Positions 1 to 7,679 of a stretch of 64,000 nt of DNA are shown piece after piece. This stretch comes from Myxococcus guangdongensis (GTDB lineage: Bacteria > Myxococcota > Myxococcia > Myxococcales > Myxococcaceae). Position numbers and translations under genes: made by a program. The stretch covers positions 434,001-498,000 of the forward strand of contig NZ_JAJVKW010000005.1 in NCBI RefSeq assembly GCF_024198255.1, read 5' to 3'. Each line of letters opens with the position of its first letter. Position 1 is the stretch's first letter. The notes under the pieces are model-generated. The model had not been told where the DNA came from, searched no databases, and worked only from the letters and a program-made list of their open reading frames with translations.

Positions 1-653
1 CTCATGCCGTGCGCGCTCACGCGGTGCTCCAACAGCACGCGCGCGTAATCGCGCAGCAGCTCGCGGGCCTCCGGTGACTCGGGGGCGAGCCCGTGGCCCC
101 GGGCGATGCTGTACAGGGAGATGCCGAAGCTGGTGGCCAGCGAGGACGTCACCGGCAGCGCGAAGGGCTGCACCTCCACCGTGAAGGGCACGCTCACGTG
201 CTCCAGCTTGTTGAAGTTCGCGCGCAGGCGCCCCTGATAGGTGCCCGGCGTCTGGTCCGCCTTCGCGCAGACCTCCACGTAGAGCACGACGGGGCGGGGT
301 GGCGCGTCGTCACGCTCGGGCGCGCCGAGCGGCAGGAGCGCGTCGGGCCACGGGCCCACGTCGCCCTCCGAGTTGGAGGGCACCTCGACGTCCAGGTAGC
401 CCACGCGCCAGATGTCCGCGCGTAGCGCGTCCGATGGACCGCCGAGCAGGAGCGGCTTCACCTTCAGGCGACGGGCGGAGTCGGGCAGCACCACCTGCGT
501 GCCCTCGCACTCGCCGCGGGCCACGCTCAGGCGGGCCATGGAGCGCGACGCGAAGGCGGAGCCCGGGCGCACCTTGACCAGGGGGGACACCACCCTCGGC
601 TCCGGTGTGGAGGCCAGCGCCGCCATCACCACCCACGCCCATCCCGCGCCCAT
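1..653 (-). CDS. DUF4091-like secreted protein, N-terminal part (truncated by window edge)
   Basis: Reading from ATG at 653 the frame stays open to base 1, giving 217 residues of a longer protein. It starts with a short hydrophobic signal-like stretch (MGAGWAWVVMAALAS). The motifs GYLDVEVPSNSEGDVGPWPDALLP-like (about residues 70-95, split here), 'PGTYQGRLRA' and 'FALPVTSSLATSFG' match the N-terminal beta-sandwich of DUF4091 proteins, a family related to glycoside hydrolases. The start is fixed by an in-frame TGA 12 bases upstream and a GGAGAG ribosome site. It lies 25 bp after the DUF3108 gene on the same strand, so the two are probably co-transcribed. The catalytic domain is outside the window, so any enzymatic activity is inference only. 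Confidence 0.7.
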   Translation of the reverse strand, partial: MGAGWAWVVMAALASTPEPRVVSPLVKVRPGSAFASRSMARLSVARGECEGTQVVLPDSARRLKVKPLLLGGPSDALRADIWRVGYLDVEVPSNSEGDVGPWPDALLPLGAPERDDAPPRPVVLYVEVCAKADQTPGTYQGRLRANFNKLEHVSVPFTVEVQPFALPVTSSLATSFGISLYSIARGHGLAPESPEARELLRDYARVLLEHRVSAHGM

Positions 654-678
654 CCGCCCCCTTCACTCTCCAGCGGTG

Positions 679-1485
679 CTATTCACCGCTCTCCGCGCTC
701 GCCACCGCCAGGGTCCGCCCCGGCTGGTAGTCGGTGATTTCCGCCACCACCGTGCCGAGCGCGAAGTCCGCCTCGATGCGCACCGGGACATGCCGCCCGT
801 CCGTGGTGAGGTAGACGAACATGTCCCGCTTCGACGTCAGGTTGCCGCCGAACTCCGCCTGCACCCGCGTCTTGAAGACCTCCTGCGCCCCCAGCTCCGT
901 CTTCAGCGTCTCGCGCGACTCCACCTTGGCGCGCATGGTGAAGCTCTTGCTGCCGGTGAACACCGGGTAGGCGTACTCGCCGCCCACGACGAGCTCGCGG
1001 TTGCGCAGCGCGAACGTCGCCCCCGTCACGTCGAGCGTGCCCTCGACCACCTCGGCGGTGGACTCGCGCGGCGCCTCGCCCTCCTTCTGCTTGACGACGA
1101 AGACACTCTTGCCATCCGGCTGCATCTTGATGCGCTGGCGGCGGCGCTTGCCGTTCTCGTCCGCGTGCAAGTCGCTGCCCACCACGCGCTGGGTGTCGGC
1201 CTTCCAGTAGGAGACGAACTTGTCCTTGATGGGCCACACGCCGATGAGCGCGTCCGAGCGCGCCACCGCGACGATGGGCCACACGTCCTCGCCCCACTGC
1301 TTCATGGGCGCGCCCACCGTCACCTGCGCGGTGCCCGCTGTCATGCCCAGGTACTTCACGCGATATTGCGCCTGCTCACCGGGGCCGAACGCCGGGTTCG
1401 CGGAAGCCTCCTGGCCCAGGGCCGTCGCCGACCAGACCAGGCCCGCCACCACCGCCGCGAACCCCCAATTGGACTGCGCACGCAT
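679..1485 (-). CDS. DUF3108 domain-containing secreted protein
   Basis: 268 residues with an N-terminal signal peptide (hydrophobic stretch AAVVAGLVWSATALG, cleavage near residue 25-28). The body opens with 'AQYRVKYLGMTAGTAQVTVG', the typical beginning of DUF3108, a beta-rich periplasmic domain of unknown function that resembles lipoprotein-carrier folds. It ends with repeated strands such as 'VPVRIEADFALGTVVAEITDY', also typical. Probable first gene of a two-gene unit with the DUF4091-like gene downstream. Upstream of its ATG lies a TTAACT box and an 18-bp inverted repeat. The biological role is not known; an envelope or polysaccharide-related task is only a guess. Confidence 0.8.
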   Translation of the reverse strand: MRAQSNWGFAAVVAGLVWSATALGQEASANPAFGPGEQAQYRVKYLGMTAGTAQVTVGAPMKQWGEDVWPIVAVARSDALIGVWPIKDKFVSYWKADTQRVVGSDLHADENGKRRRQRIKMQPDGKSVFVVKQKEGEAPRESTAEVVEGTLDVTGATFALRNRELVVGGEYAYPVFTGSKSFTMRAKVESRETLKTELGAQEVFKTRVQAEFGGNLTSKRDMFVYLTTDGRHVPVRIEADFALGTVVAEITDYQPGRTLAVASAESGE

Positions 1486-1814
1486 CGAGTGAGCTCCATC
1501 GCAAGGAAGTTAAGTAGCCCGCCTGCTACTCGCCAGGCCATGCCCCCGAACCATTCCCGCCACTCCACATTTCCCATGGACGTGCCTATGCGGCGGGCAT
1601 TCAACGGGTGTCCGCTCCCTCGTCGTGGGGGCGACCTGGAGGGCGGAAGGGGACGGTAGTCTCGCACGGAGGGGCCCCACGGCGCCTGCCCGCCCCCTGA
1701 ACCCGGTCGCTCTGCGGCGAGCCGGGCGTGTCCACCGGCCGACACCGCTGCTAGCCTCACGGAGGACGGCGGCCCCGGATGGAGGCCGCCCCCTTGCCCT
1801 GGAGACGCGCGAAC
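1486..1814. promoter_or_regulatory. Divergent intergenic region with an inverted repeat
   Basis: 329 bp without a gene, separating the DUF3108 gene (minus) from the small zinc-ribbon gene (plus). At 1513-1530 there is a perfect inverted repeat AGTAGC-N6-GCTACT. It overlaps the likely promoter of the minus-strand gene, next to TTAACT (minus strand), and could be an operator or a small hairpin. A TAGCCT box near 1753 could serve the plus-strand gene. Nothing else recognisable. Confidence 0.4.
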
Positions 1815-2024
1815 ATGGCCGGTGACTACGACTTCGACGACGACGACGCCAAGGAGACCACCAAGGGCGGCAGCCTCAAGGAGTTCGACTGTCCGGGCTG
1901 CGACGCCAACAACCCCGTGCACGACGGCTTCGGGGACGGGGACGAGCTGCGCTGCAACTACTGCGGCTGTGAGTACAAGGTGAAGATCAGCGCGGAGGGG
2001 CGCGCGAAGTTCAAGGAGATCTGA
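1815..2024 (+). CDS. Small zinc-ribbon protein
   Basis: 69 residues, very acidic at the N-terminus (MAGDYDFDDDDAKE). Two CxxC pairs, 'CPGCDANNP' and 'CNYCGCEYKV', spaced about 21 residues apart, form a classic zinc ribbon; the second knuckle carries an extra cysteine. ATG 1815 is preferred over an ATG 36 bases upstream because GGAGACGCG precedes it and the protein then starts with its acidic segment. Zinc binding is a strong inference; the partner (protein or nucleic acid) is unknown. It stands alone between a divergent and a convergent neighbour. Confidence 0.75.
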   Translation: MAGDYDFDDDDAKETTKGGSLKEFDCPGCDANNPVHDGFGDGDELRCNYCGCEYKVKISAEGRAKFKEI

Positions 2025-2039
2025 CCCGCGCGCCGGGCC

Positions 2040-2711
2040 TCAGTCCCGCTCGCCGAAGAGGGCGGTGCCCACCCGCACCAGCGTGGCGCCCGCCTCGATG
2101 GCCAGCTCGAAGTCGTGCGTGGTACCCATGGACAGCCCGGGCAGGCCATGGCTCCGCGACAGCTCGCGCAGCGCGTCGAAGTCTCCGCGCGCGCGGGCCA
2201 CGTCGTCCGTGGGCGGCGGCAGCGACATCAGCCCCACCAGCGTGAGGCCGGGCAAGGCTCGCGCCTGACCCAGGAAGTCGGCGAGGGCCGCGGGCTCCAG
2301 GCCCGACTTGGTGGCCTCCCCGCCCACGTTGACCTCGACGTAGCAGGGCAGGGGAGAGGTGCCCTCGCGACGCTTGGACAGCTCGCGCGCCACCTCCAGC
2401 CGGTCCAACGCGTGGAAGGCGCTGGCCACCTTCGCCACGTACTTCACCTTGTTCGTCTGCAGGGGACCGATGGCGTGCCAGCGCAGGCCCTCCAGGTCCG
2501 ACAGCTCCTGGGCCTTGTCGCGCAGCTCCTGCGCGTAGTTCTCCCCGAAGTCGCGCTGACCCGCGGCGTGGGCCTCGCGGATGAGCGCCGCCGGCTTGAG
2601 CTTGGACACCGCCACCAGCGTCACCGACTCCACCGGACGGCCCGCGCGCGCGCACGCCTTCGCGATGCGCTCCTTCACCGACGCCAGCCGCTCCGCCAGG
2701 CCCGTGCTCAT
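2040..2711 (-). CDS. yggS: YggS/PROSC-family pyridoxal phosphate homeostasis protein
   Basis: 223 residues, the normal size for the family. 'VAVSKLKP' contains the PLP-binding lysine (K37); '[11 protein letters not shown]', '[11 protein letters not shown]' and '[27 protein letters not shown]' are hallmark blocks of the alanine-racemase-like TIM barrel, the last binding the phosphate. These proteins have no known catalytic activity; they buffer cytoplasmic PLP and affect amino-acid metabolism. The start codon overlaps the stop of maf by 4 bp, so the two are translationally coupled. In many bacteria yggS sits with cell-envelope or division genes. Confidence 0.95.
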   Translation of the reverse strand: MSTGLAERLASVKERIAKACARAGRPVESVTLVAVSKLKPAALIREAHAAGQRDFGENYAQELRDKAQELSDLEGLRWHAIGPLQTNKVKYVAKVASAFHALDRLEVARELSKRREGTSPLPCYVEVNVGGEATKSGLEPAALADFLGQARALPGLTLVGLMSLPPPTDDVARARGDFDALRELSRSHGLPGLSMGTTHDFELAIEAGATLVRVGTALFGERD

Positions 2712-3307
2712 GGCGCGGGCCTCCAGGCCAGGGGCACGCCGGCGCGCGTCAGCAGCGCGAGCGTCTCGCCCAGCGGCAGGCCGACGACGTTGGTGGGGCT
2801 GCCCTCGATGCGGGCGACGAGGAAGCCGCCCTTGCCCTGGATGGCGTAGGCGCCCGCCCGGTCCACCGGCTCGCCCGTGCCCACGTACCAGTCGATTTCG
2901 CCGGCGCTCAGCGCCCGGAAGGTGACGCGCGTGTGCACCGCGAGCGCCTCTTCATGCCGGCCCGCGAGCGCCACGCCCGTGTACACGTCGTGCGTCTTGC
3001 CGGACAGGCTGGTGAGCATGGCGCGGGCCTCGGCCGGGTCCTGCGGCTTGCCCAGCAGCGTCATGCCCAGCGCCACCGTGGTGTCCGCCGCGAGCACGAA
3101 GGACCCCGGGGAGCGCTCGGCCACCACGCGGGCCTTCTCCCGAGCCAGCCGCAGGACATAGGCGGCCGCCTCCTCGCCTGGGTGGGGCGTCTCGTCGATG
3201 TCCGCCGCGGAGACGGTAAAAGTGAGCCCCAGTTGCGACAGGAAGTCCCGGCGGCGGGGAGAACCGGAGGCCAGGACGAGCAACGTTTGATCAGCGTGCG
3301 TGTGCAT
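2708..3307 (-). CDS. maf: Maf-like nucleotide pyrophosphatase
   Basis: 199 residues. N-terminal '[16 protein letters not shown]' is the Maf signature, followed by 'ADIDE', 'ADTTVAL' and '[19 protein letters not shown]'. The family hydrolyses nucleoside triphosphates, often dTTP/UTP or modified nucleotides (house-cleaning), in the cytoplasm. The AYAIQG block groups it with the YhdE (dTTP/UTP) branch rather than the YceF branch; this assignment is by motif only. First gene of a two-gene unit with yggS. ATG at 3307 lies close to the divergent GGDEF gene at 3358, so the promoters share about 50 bp. Confidence 0.93.
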   Translation of the reverse strand: MHTHADQTLLVLASGSPRRRDFLSQLGLTFTVSAADIDETPHPGEEAAAYVLRLAREKARVVAERSPGSFVLAADTTVALGMTLLGKPQDPAEARAMLTSLSGKTHDVYTGVALAGRHEEALAVHTRVTFRALSAGEIDWYVGTGEPVDRAGAYAIQGKGGFLVARIEGSPTNVVGLPLGETLALLTRAGVPLAWRPAP

Positions 3308-3357
3308 GTTACGGCTCCAGGCCTTAGCAGACTTGCGCCTCGGAGTGGACTCTACGG

Positions 3358-4452
3358 ATGAATCCCGCGGACCTCCTGTCGGCCATGAAGCGGACGGTGG
3401 AGCAACTGGCCGCCTACAACGAGATGGCGAAGGCGTTGACGTCCACGCTGGAGCTGCGCGAGGTGCTCGCGCTCGTGATGCAGAAGGTCAGCAGCCTGCT
3501 GCTGCCTCGCAACTGGTCTCTCATCCTTCAAGACGAGCGCACCGGGAAGCTCTACTTCGAAATCGCGGTGGGCGAGGGCGCCGGCGTCCTCAAGGGCCTG
3601 CAGCTCAACCCCGGTGAAGGCATCGCCGGGGCGGTGTTCTCCTCCGGCGTCGCCCGGCTGGTGCACGACGTGGGCGGGGACCCGAGCTTCGCGCCCCGCT
3701 TCGACGAAGCCTCCGCCTTCCACACCCGCTCCATCCTCGCCGTGCCGCTCCTGTCGCGCGGCCACGTGCTGGGCGTCATCGAGCTGGTCAACGGCCCCAC
3801 GGATCCGCCGTTCTCCAACGACGACCTCACCACGCTGACGGCCATCGCGGACTACGCGGCCATCGCGATTGAGAACGCGCGCAACTTCCGCCGGGTGCAG
3901 GAGCTCACCATCACCGACGAGCACACCGGCTGCTACAACGCCCGGCACCTGCGCGCGCTCCTGGACACGGAGGTGAAGCGCTCGGCGCGCTTCCGCCACC
4001 CGCTGTCGCTCGTGTTCCTGGACCTGGACCACTTCAAGAGCGTCAACGACAGGTTCGGCCACCTGATGGGCAGCGCCACGCTGAAGGAGGTGGGCGACCT
4101 GCTCATGTCCCTGGGGCGCAACGGGCTGGACGCCGTGTTCCGCTACGGGGGCGACGAGTTCGCCATCCTCCTCGTGGAGACGGACCAGGACGGGGCGGCC
4201 CAGATTGGCCAGAAGGTGTGCGAGGCCTTCCGCGGGCGCTCCTTCCTCGTGGAGCACGGCCTGGACGTGCGCGTCACCGCCAGCGTCGGCGTGGCCACCT
4301 ACCCGGACCACGCCACCTCTGCGCTGGACCTCATCCGCTCCGCGGACTTCGCCATGTACGGCGCCAAGGCCCGGGGCAGGGATGCCCTCTGTGTCGCGGA
4401 GCCTCCAGGCCCGGACTCGTCCTCCGGTGGCTCCGACTTCCCGGTGCGCTGA
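3358..4452 (+). CDS. GAF-GGDEF diguanylate cyclase
   Basis: 364 residues. A helical N-terminus is followed by a GAF sensory domain (about 34-180, with '[15 protein letters not shown]' and '[21 protein letters not shown]') and a GGDEF domain (about 190-345). The active-site motif GGDEF is intact at residues 264-268, preceded by '[16 protein letters not shown]'. It should make cyclic di-GMP from two GTP. The product-inhibition site (RxxD five residues before GGDEF) is not present in standard form: the sequence there is RNGLD, one residue too long. No transmembrane segment, so cytoplasmic. Divergent from maf and convergent with ppiD. The signal sensed by the GAF domain is unknown. Confidence 0.92.
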   Translation: MNPADLLSAMKRTVEQLAAYNEMAKALTSTLELREVLALVMQKVSSLLLPRNWSLILQDERTGKLYFEIAVGEGAGVLKGLQLNPGEGIAGAVFSSGVARLVHDVGGDPSFAPRFDEASAFHTRSILAVPLLSRGHVLGVIELVNGPTDPPFSNDDLTTLTAIADYAAIAIENARNFRRVQELTITDEHTGCYNARHLRALLDTEVKRSARFRHPLSLVFLDLDHFKSVNDRFGHLMGSATLKEVGDLLMSLGRNGLDAVFRYGGDEFAILLVETDQDGAAQIGQKVCEAFRGRSFLVEHGLDVRVTASVGVATYPDHATSALDLIRSADFAMYGAKARGRDALCVAEPPGPDSSSGGSDFPVR

Positions 4453-4474
4453 ACCACGGACCTCGCAAAAGAGA

Positions 4475-4510
4475 GAGGGCCGGGGAGGGAAGTCCCTCGG
4501 CCCGGCCCTC
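4475..4510. terminator. Bidirectional terminator hairpin
   Basis: A 36-nt nearly perfect hairpin: outer arms GAGGGCCGGG/CCCGGCCCTC and an inner GAGGG-AAGT-CCCTC. It lies between the convergent GGDEF and ppiD-like genes. Read on the minus strand it is followed by TCTCTTTTG, a short U-rich run, so it best serves ppiD. Confidence 0.8.
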
Positions 4511-4534
4511 ACGTGCTGCTCGACGAAGCGGTGA

Positions 4535-6103
4535 CTACCCGGCGCCGACCACCGAGTCGATGGCCTCGGGGTTGGTCACCACGTTGCCACCCTTCTTCAG
4601 GGCCTTGAGGAAGGACTCCGTCACCTCAATCTGCTTGGCCTGCTGGGCCTGCACGCGCAGCCCTTCCTTCTTCTGCTCGAAGCCCGCGGTGTCCGGCTTC
4701 TGGCGCTCCACCACCTGCGCCACCACGAAGCCCTCGCCCACCGGGAAGACCTCGCCCAGCGCCTGCGGGCCGCTCGCGGCGAAGGCCGCCTTCACCAGCG
4801 CGGGCGCGGGGCCCAGGTGCGGCACCGCCTCACCCTCGGCCGTGAAGCTGTCCGTCTCCACCGCCTCCGGACGGGTCTCCGTCTCGAAGCGCAGCAGCGC
4901 CGGCTGCTCCTTCTCCGCGGGGAAGAGCTCCTTGAGCGTCTTGCCACCCTGCACCGTGGCCAGCGCCTTCTGGGCCTCCGCCTTCGCCGTCTCCTTGGCG
5001 CGCTCCTGCTTGAAGAGCGTGGTGGCGATCTCGTCCTGGACCTCCTCCAGCTTCTTGTCCTGGGCGGCCTGCTTCTCCTCCACCTTCACCAGGTGCACGC
5101 CGAACTTCGTCTCCACCGGCGCCGTCACCTCGCCCGCCTTGAGCGCGAACGCCGCGTCCGCCAGCACCGGCTCCCAGCTGCCGCGCTCCACCCAGCCCAG
5201 GTCGCCACCGCGCGCCTTGCTGCCCGGGTCCTCGCTGGAGTCACGCGCCACCTGCGCGAAGTCCTTGCCGCCGTCGATCTCCTTCTTCAGGGCCTCGGCC
5301 TTCTTCAGGGCCTCCGCCTTCTGCTCGGCGGTCGCCTCCGGGGGCAGCTTCACCAGCACCTGGCGCGCGCGGATGCGCTCGGGCTGCTGGTACACGAAGC
5401 GGTTGGCCTCGAAGTAGTCCTTCATCTCCTTCTCGTGCGCCTTCTTCCACTCCGTCAGCTGCGCGGGCGTGGGCGCGGCGACCTTGTCCGCGTACATGGT
5501 GGGCAGGAAGCGCGCGAAGACGACCTTCGCCTGGTTGCCGTCCTTCTCGTAGCGGGCGCGCACCTCGTCGTCGGAGACGGTGGCGTTGGCGCGGACGACC
5601 TCCATCATCTTCTGCGCGGCCAGCTGCCGGCGCAGCTCCGTCTCGAACTCGGGCGGCGTCTTCCGGTAGAAGTCGCGCAGCACCTGCTGGTAGCGCGCGA
5701 AGTCGAACCCGCCCTCCTTGGCGTGGAAGTCCGTGTTCTGATGGATGAGCTTGCGCAGCTCCTCATCGGACGGGGTGATGCCGCGCTGCTCGGCCGCCTG
5801 GGCGAGCAACTCCGTGTTCACCAGCCTGTCGAGCACCTGATTGTGCATGCCGAACTGGCGGGCCACGGACTCGGGGATGGGGCTGCCCTGCGCTCGCAGG
5901 AAGCTCATCTGCCGGGCCCAGGCCGTGGCGAAGTCGCGCAGCGGAATCTCCTTGCCGTTCACCGTGGCCACCGAGCCGGGTGCCGTCACCGGACCCGAGG
6001 CGCCGAAGCCGGTGCTGCCCGGCCCGAATTGCAGCGTGAACACCACCGCAATGCCGATGATGAACAGCAGGGAGAGGACCTTCCGGGGGTTCAGACCGTC
6101 CAT
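4535..6103 (-). CDS. ppiD: PpiD/SurA-type periplasmic peptidyl-prolyl isomerase
   Basis: 522 residues. One N-terminal membrane anchor (about residues 8-26, VLSLLFIIGIAVVFTL), then a SurA-like N-terminal chaperone domain ('VATVNGKEIPLRDFATAW', 'VLDRLVNTELLAQAAEQRG'), then a parvulin-type PpiC domain (about 245-345, with 'RARQVLVKLP', 'DLGWVERGSWEP' and 'TKFGVHLVKVEE'), and a helical C-terminal part. It is predicted to be membrane-anchored with its body in the periplasm, helping outer-membrane proteins fold. ATG 6103 is chosen over a TTG 21 bases upstream because it is followed directly by the positively charged anchor. Only one parvulin domain is present, as in PpiD. Divergent from mreC. Confidence 0.85.
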   Translation of the reverse strand: MDGLNPRKVLSLLFIIGIAVVFTLQFGPGSTGFGASGPVTAPGSVATVNGKEIPLRDFATAWARQMSFLRAQGSPIPESVARQFGMHNQVLDRLVNTELLAQAAEQRGITPSDEELRKLIHQNTDFHAKEGGFDFARYQQVLRDFYRKTPPEFETELRRQLAAQKMMEVVRANATVSDDEVRARYEKDGNQAKVVFARFLPTMYADKVAAPTPAQLTEWKKAHEKEMKDYFEANRFVYQQPERIRARQVLVKLPPEATAEQKAEALKKAEALKKEIDGGKDFAQVARDSSEDPGSKARGGDLGWVERGSWEPVLADAAFALKAGEVTAPVETKFGVHLVKVEEKQAAQDKKLEEVQDEIATTLFKQERAKETAKAEAQKALATVQGGKTLKELFPAEKEQPALLRFETETRPEAVETDSFTAEGEAVPHLGPAPALVKAAFAASGPQALGEVFPVGEGFVVAQVVERQKPDTAGFEQKKEGLRVQAQQAKQIEVTESFLKALKKGGNVVTNPEAIDSVVGAG

Positions 6104-6321
6104 TGTCGTCACTTCGGAGAGCAAACGCGCCGAGAAAAGTCGTGCGGAAGGACTCGCGACGCGGTGTTGTTGGTAGCCCGGCTGAAGGGTGGCGGACCAG
6201 CGACCACCCCCCTCGCGGGCCTTGACTGCCTAGGACACTGCACCAGAAAATGCAAGCGATTTAGAGAGTTTAGCCGCACCCCCTGCCTCCGCTTCCTCCT
6301 CCCACCCCGGAATTCCCCTCT

Positions 6322-7182
6322 GTGCTGTCGCTCCTCAAGCGATACCGGCGTCCCCTGATTGTCGGCGTCCTGCTCCTCTACCCGCTGGTCGCCTTCCTGC
6401 TGAGCGGGCGCAAGGGCAGGGACCCCAACCCCATCGACCGGGCGGTCATCGCCGTCACCTCGCCCGTGCAGCAGGCGCTCACCGCCACCATCGAGGGCTC
6501 GGTGTCCGCGGTGCGCCACTACCTCGATCTGCGCGGGGTGAGGCAGGAGAATGACGCGCTGCGGCTGGAGAACCTCCAGCTGCGCGCCTCGGTGCAGGCG
6601 CTGGGGGAGTCGCGCACGGAGAACGAGCGGCTGCGCAAGCTGCTGGGGTACGCGGAGGTGGCGCCGGGGCCGGAGATTCCGGCGCGGGTGGTGGGCGTCA
6701 ACCCGGTGGCGAAGCTGCTGTCGGTGCGCATCAGCGGCGGGGAGAAGGACGGGGTGTTCCGGGGCATGTCGGTGGTGACGCCGGACGGAATCGTGGGGCA
6801 GGTCATCCGGGCGACCTCCAGCTATTCGGACGTGGCGCTGGTGACGGACACGCAGAGCCGGGTGGCGGTGCTGGTGCAGCGCTCCCGCGCGCGGGGCACG
6901 GCGTCGGGGGCGGGCAGCGGGCCGCTCAAGCTGGAGAACATGCTGCGCACCGAGGACGTGGACAACGGCGACCTCATCATCACCTCCGGCACGGATGGCA
7001 TCTATCCTCCGGGCCTGGTGGTGGGCCGGGTGACGAACCTGGAGAAGAAGGAGCACGGCATGTTCCAGGGCGCGGACATCGTGCCGGCGGTGGACACCAG
7101 CAAGCTGGAGGAGGTGCTGGTGGTGGGCAGTCCCTACAAGGCGATGGCGCAGGGCAGCGCGGCGGAGGGTGCGTCGAAATGA
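6322..7182 (+). CDS. mreC: Rod-shape-determining protein MreC
   Basis: 286 residues starting at GTG 6322. One N-terminal membrane helix (about 12-29), a coiled coil rich in Leu and Glu (about 70-110), then the MreC beta domains ('VVGVNPVAKLLSVRISGGEKDGV' region; 'GIVGQVIRATSSYSDVALVTD'; 'GDLIITSGTDGIYPPGLVVGRV'). MreC is a bitopic periplasmic scaffold joining MreB to the PBP2-RodA wall synthase. It overlaps mreD by 4 bp and heads the operon mreC-mreD-mrdA-rodA. mreB is not in the window. Confidence 0.96.
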   Translation: MLSLLKRYRRPLIVGVLLLYPLVAFLLSGRKGRDPNPIDRAVIAVTSPVQQALTATIEGSVSAVRHYLDLRGVRQENDALRLENLQLRASVQALGESRTENERLRKLLGYAEVAPGPEIPARVVGVNPVAKLLSVRISGGEKDGVFRGMSVVTPDGIVGQVIRATSSYSDVALVTDTQSRVAVLVQRSRARGTASGAGSGPLKLENMLRTEDVDNGDLIITSGTDGIYPPGLVVGRVTNLEKKEHGMFQGADIVPAVDTSKLEEVLVVGSPYKAMAQGSAAEGASK

Positions 7183-7679
7183 AGTTCCTGGTGACGGTGG
7201 GCATCGCGCTGGCGCTGCTCACGTTGGAGTCCGTGGTCGTCAAGCAGGCGGGGCTCGTGCTCGGCCGCATCGACGTCACCGTGGTGCTGGTGGCGTTCCT
7301 CGCGCTGCGCGCCACGCTGCTCGAAGGGGCCTTCTCCGCGTTCGCGGTGGGCTACCTGCTCGACCTCATGAGTGGCCAGCCCACGGGGCTGTTCACCTTC
7401 CTCGCGGTGTTCACCTTCCTCGTCGGGCGGCTGGTCTCCACCTTCGTGGACGTGCGCGGCGCGCTGTCGTTCGCGCTGTTCGCCATGGGCGCGGACGTGG
7501 GGCACGGCCTGCTCGCGGCCTTCTTCACCTGGCTGACGGTGAAGGACGGCGGCACGGCGCCGGCGCTCGCGGGGCTGCCGCTCCAGGTGGCGCTCACCGG
7601 CGCCGCGGCGCTGGCGCTCTTCCCGCTCCTGCGCCGCTTCGAGGCCGCGCAGGACCGTCCGGCGGGGTTGCTGAGGTGA
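7179..7679 (+). CDS. mreD: Rod-shape-determining protein MreD
   Basis: 166 residues, almost entirely hydrophobic, with five or six predicted membrane helices. Family features include the second helix ending in 'GRIDVTVVLVAFLALR' and 'EGAFSAFAVGYLLDLMSGQPTGLFTF', the conserved GYLLDL..G..G loop of MreD. Inner-membrane part of the elongation complex. It overlaps mreC by 4 bp and its stop overlaps the GTG start of mrdA (GTGA), pointing to coupled translation. Confidence 0.93.
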   Translation: MKFLVTVGIALALLTLESVVVKQAGLVLGRIDVTVVLVAFLALRATLLEGAFSAFAVGYLLDLMSGQPTGLFTFLAVFTFLVGRLVSTFVDVRGALSFALFAMGADVGHGLLAAFFTWLTVKDGGTAPALAGLPLQVALTGAAALALFPLLRRFEAAQDRPAGLLR

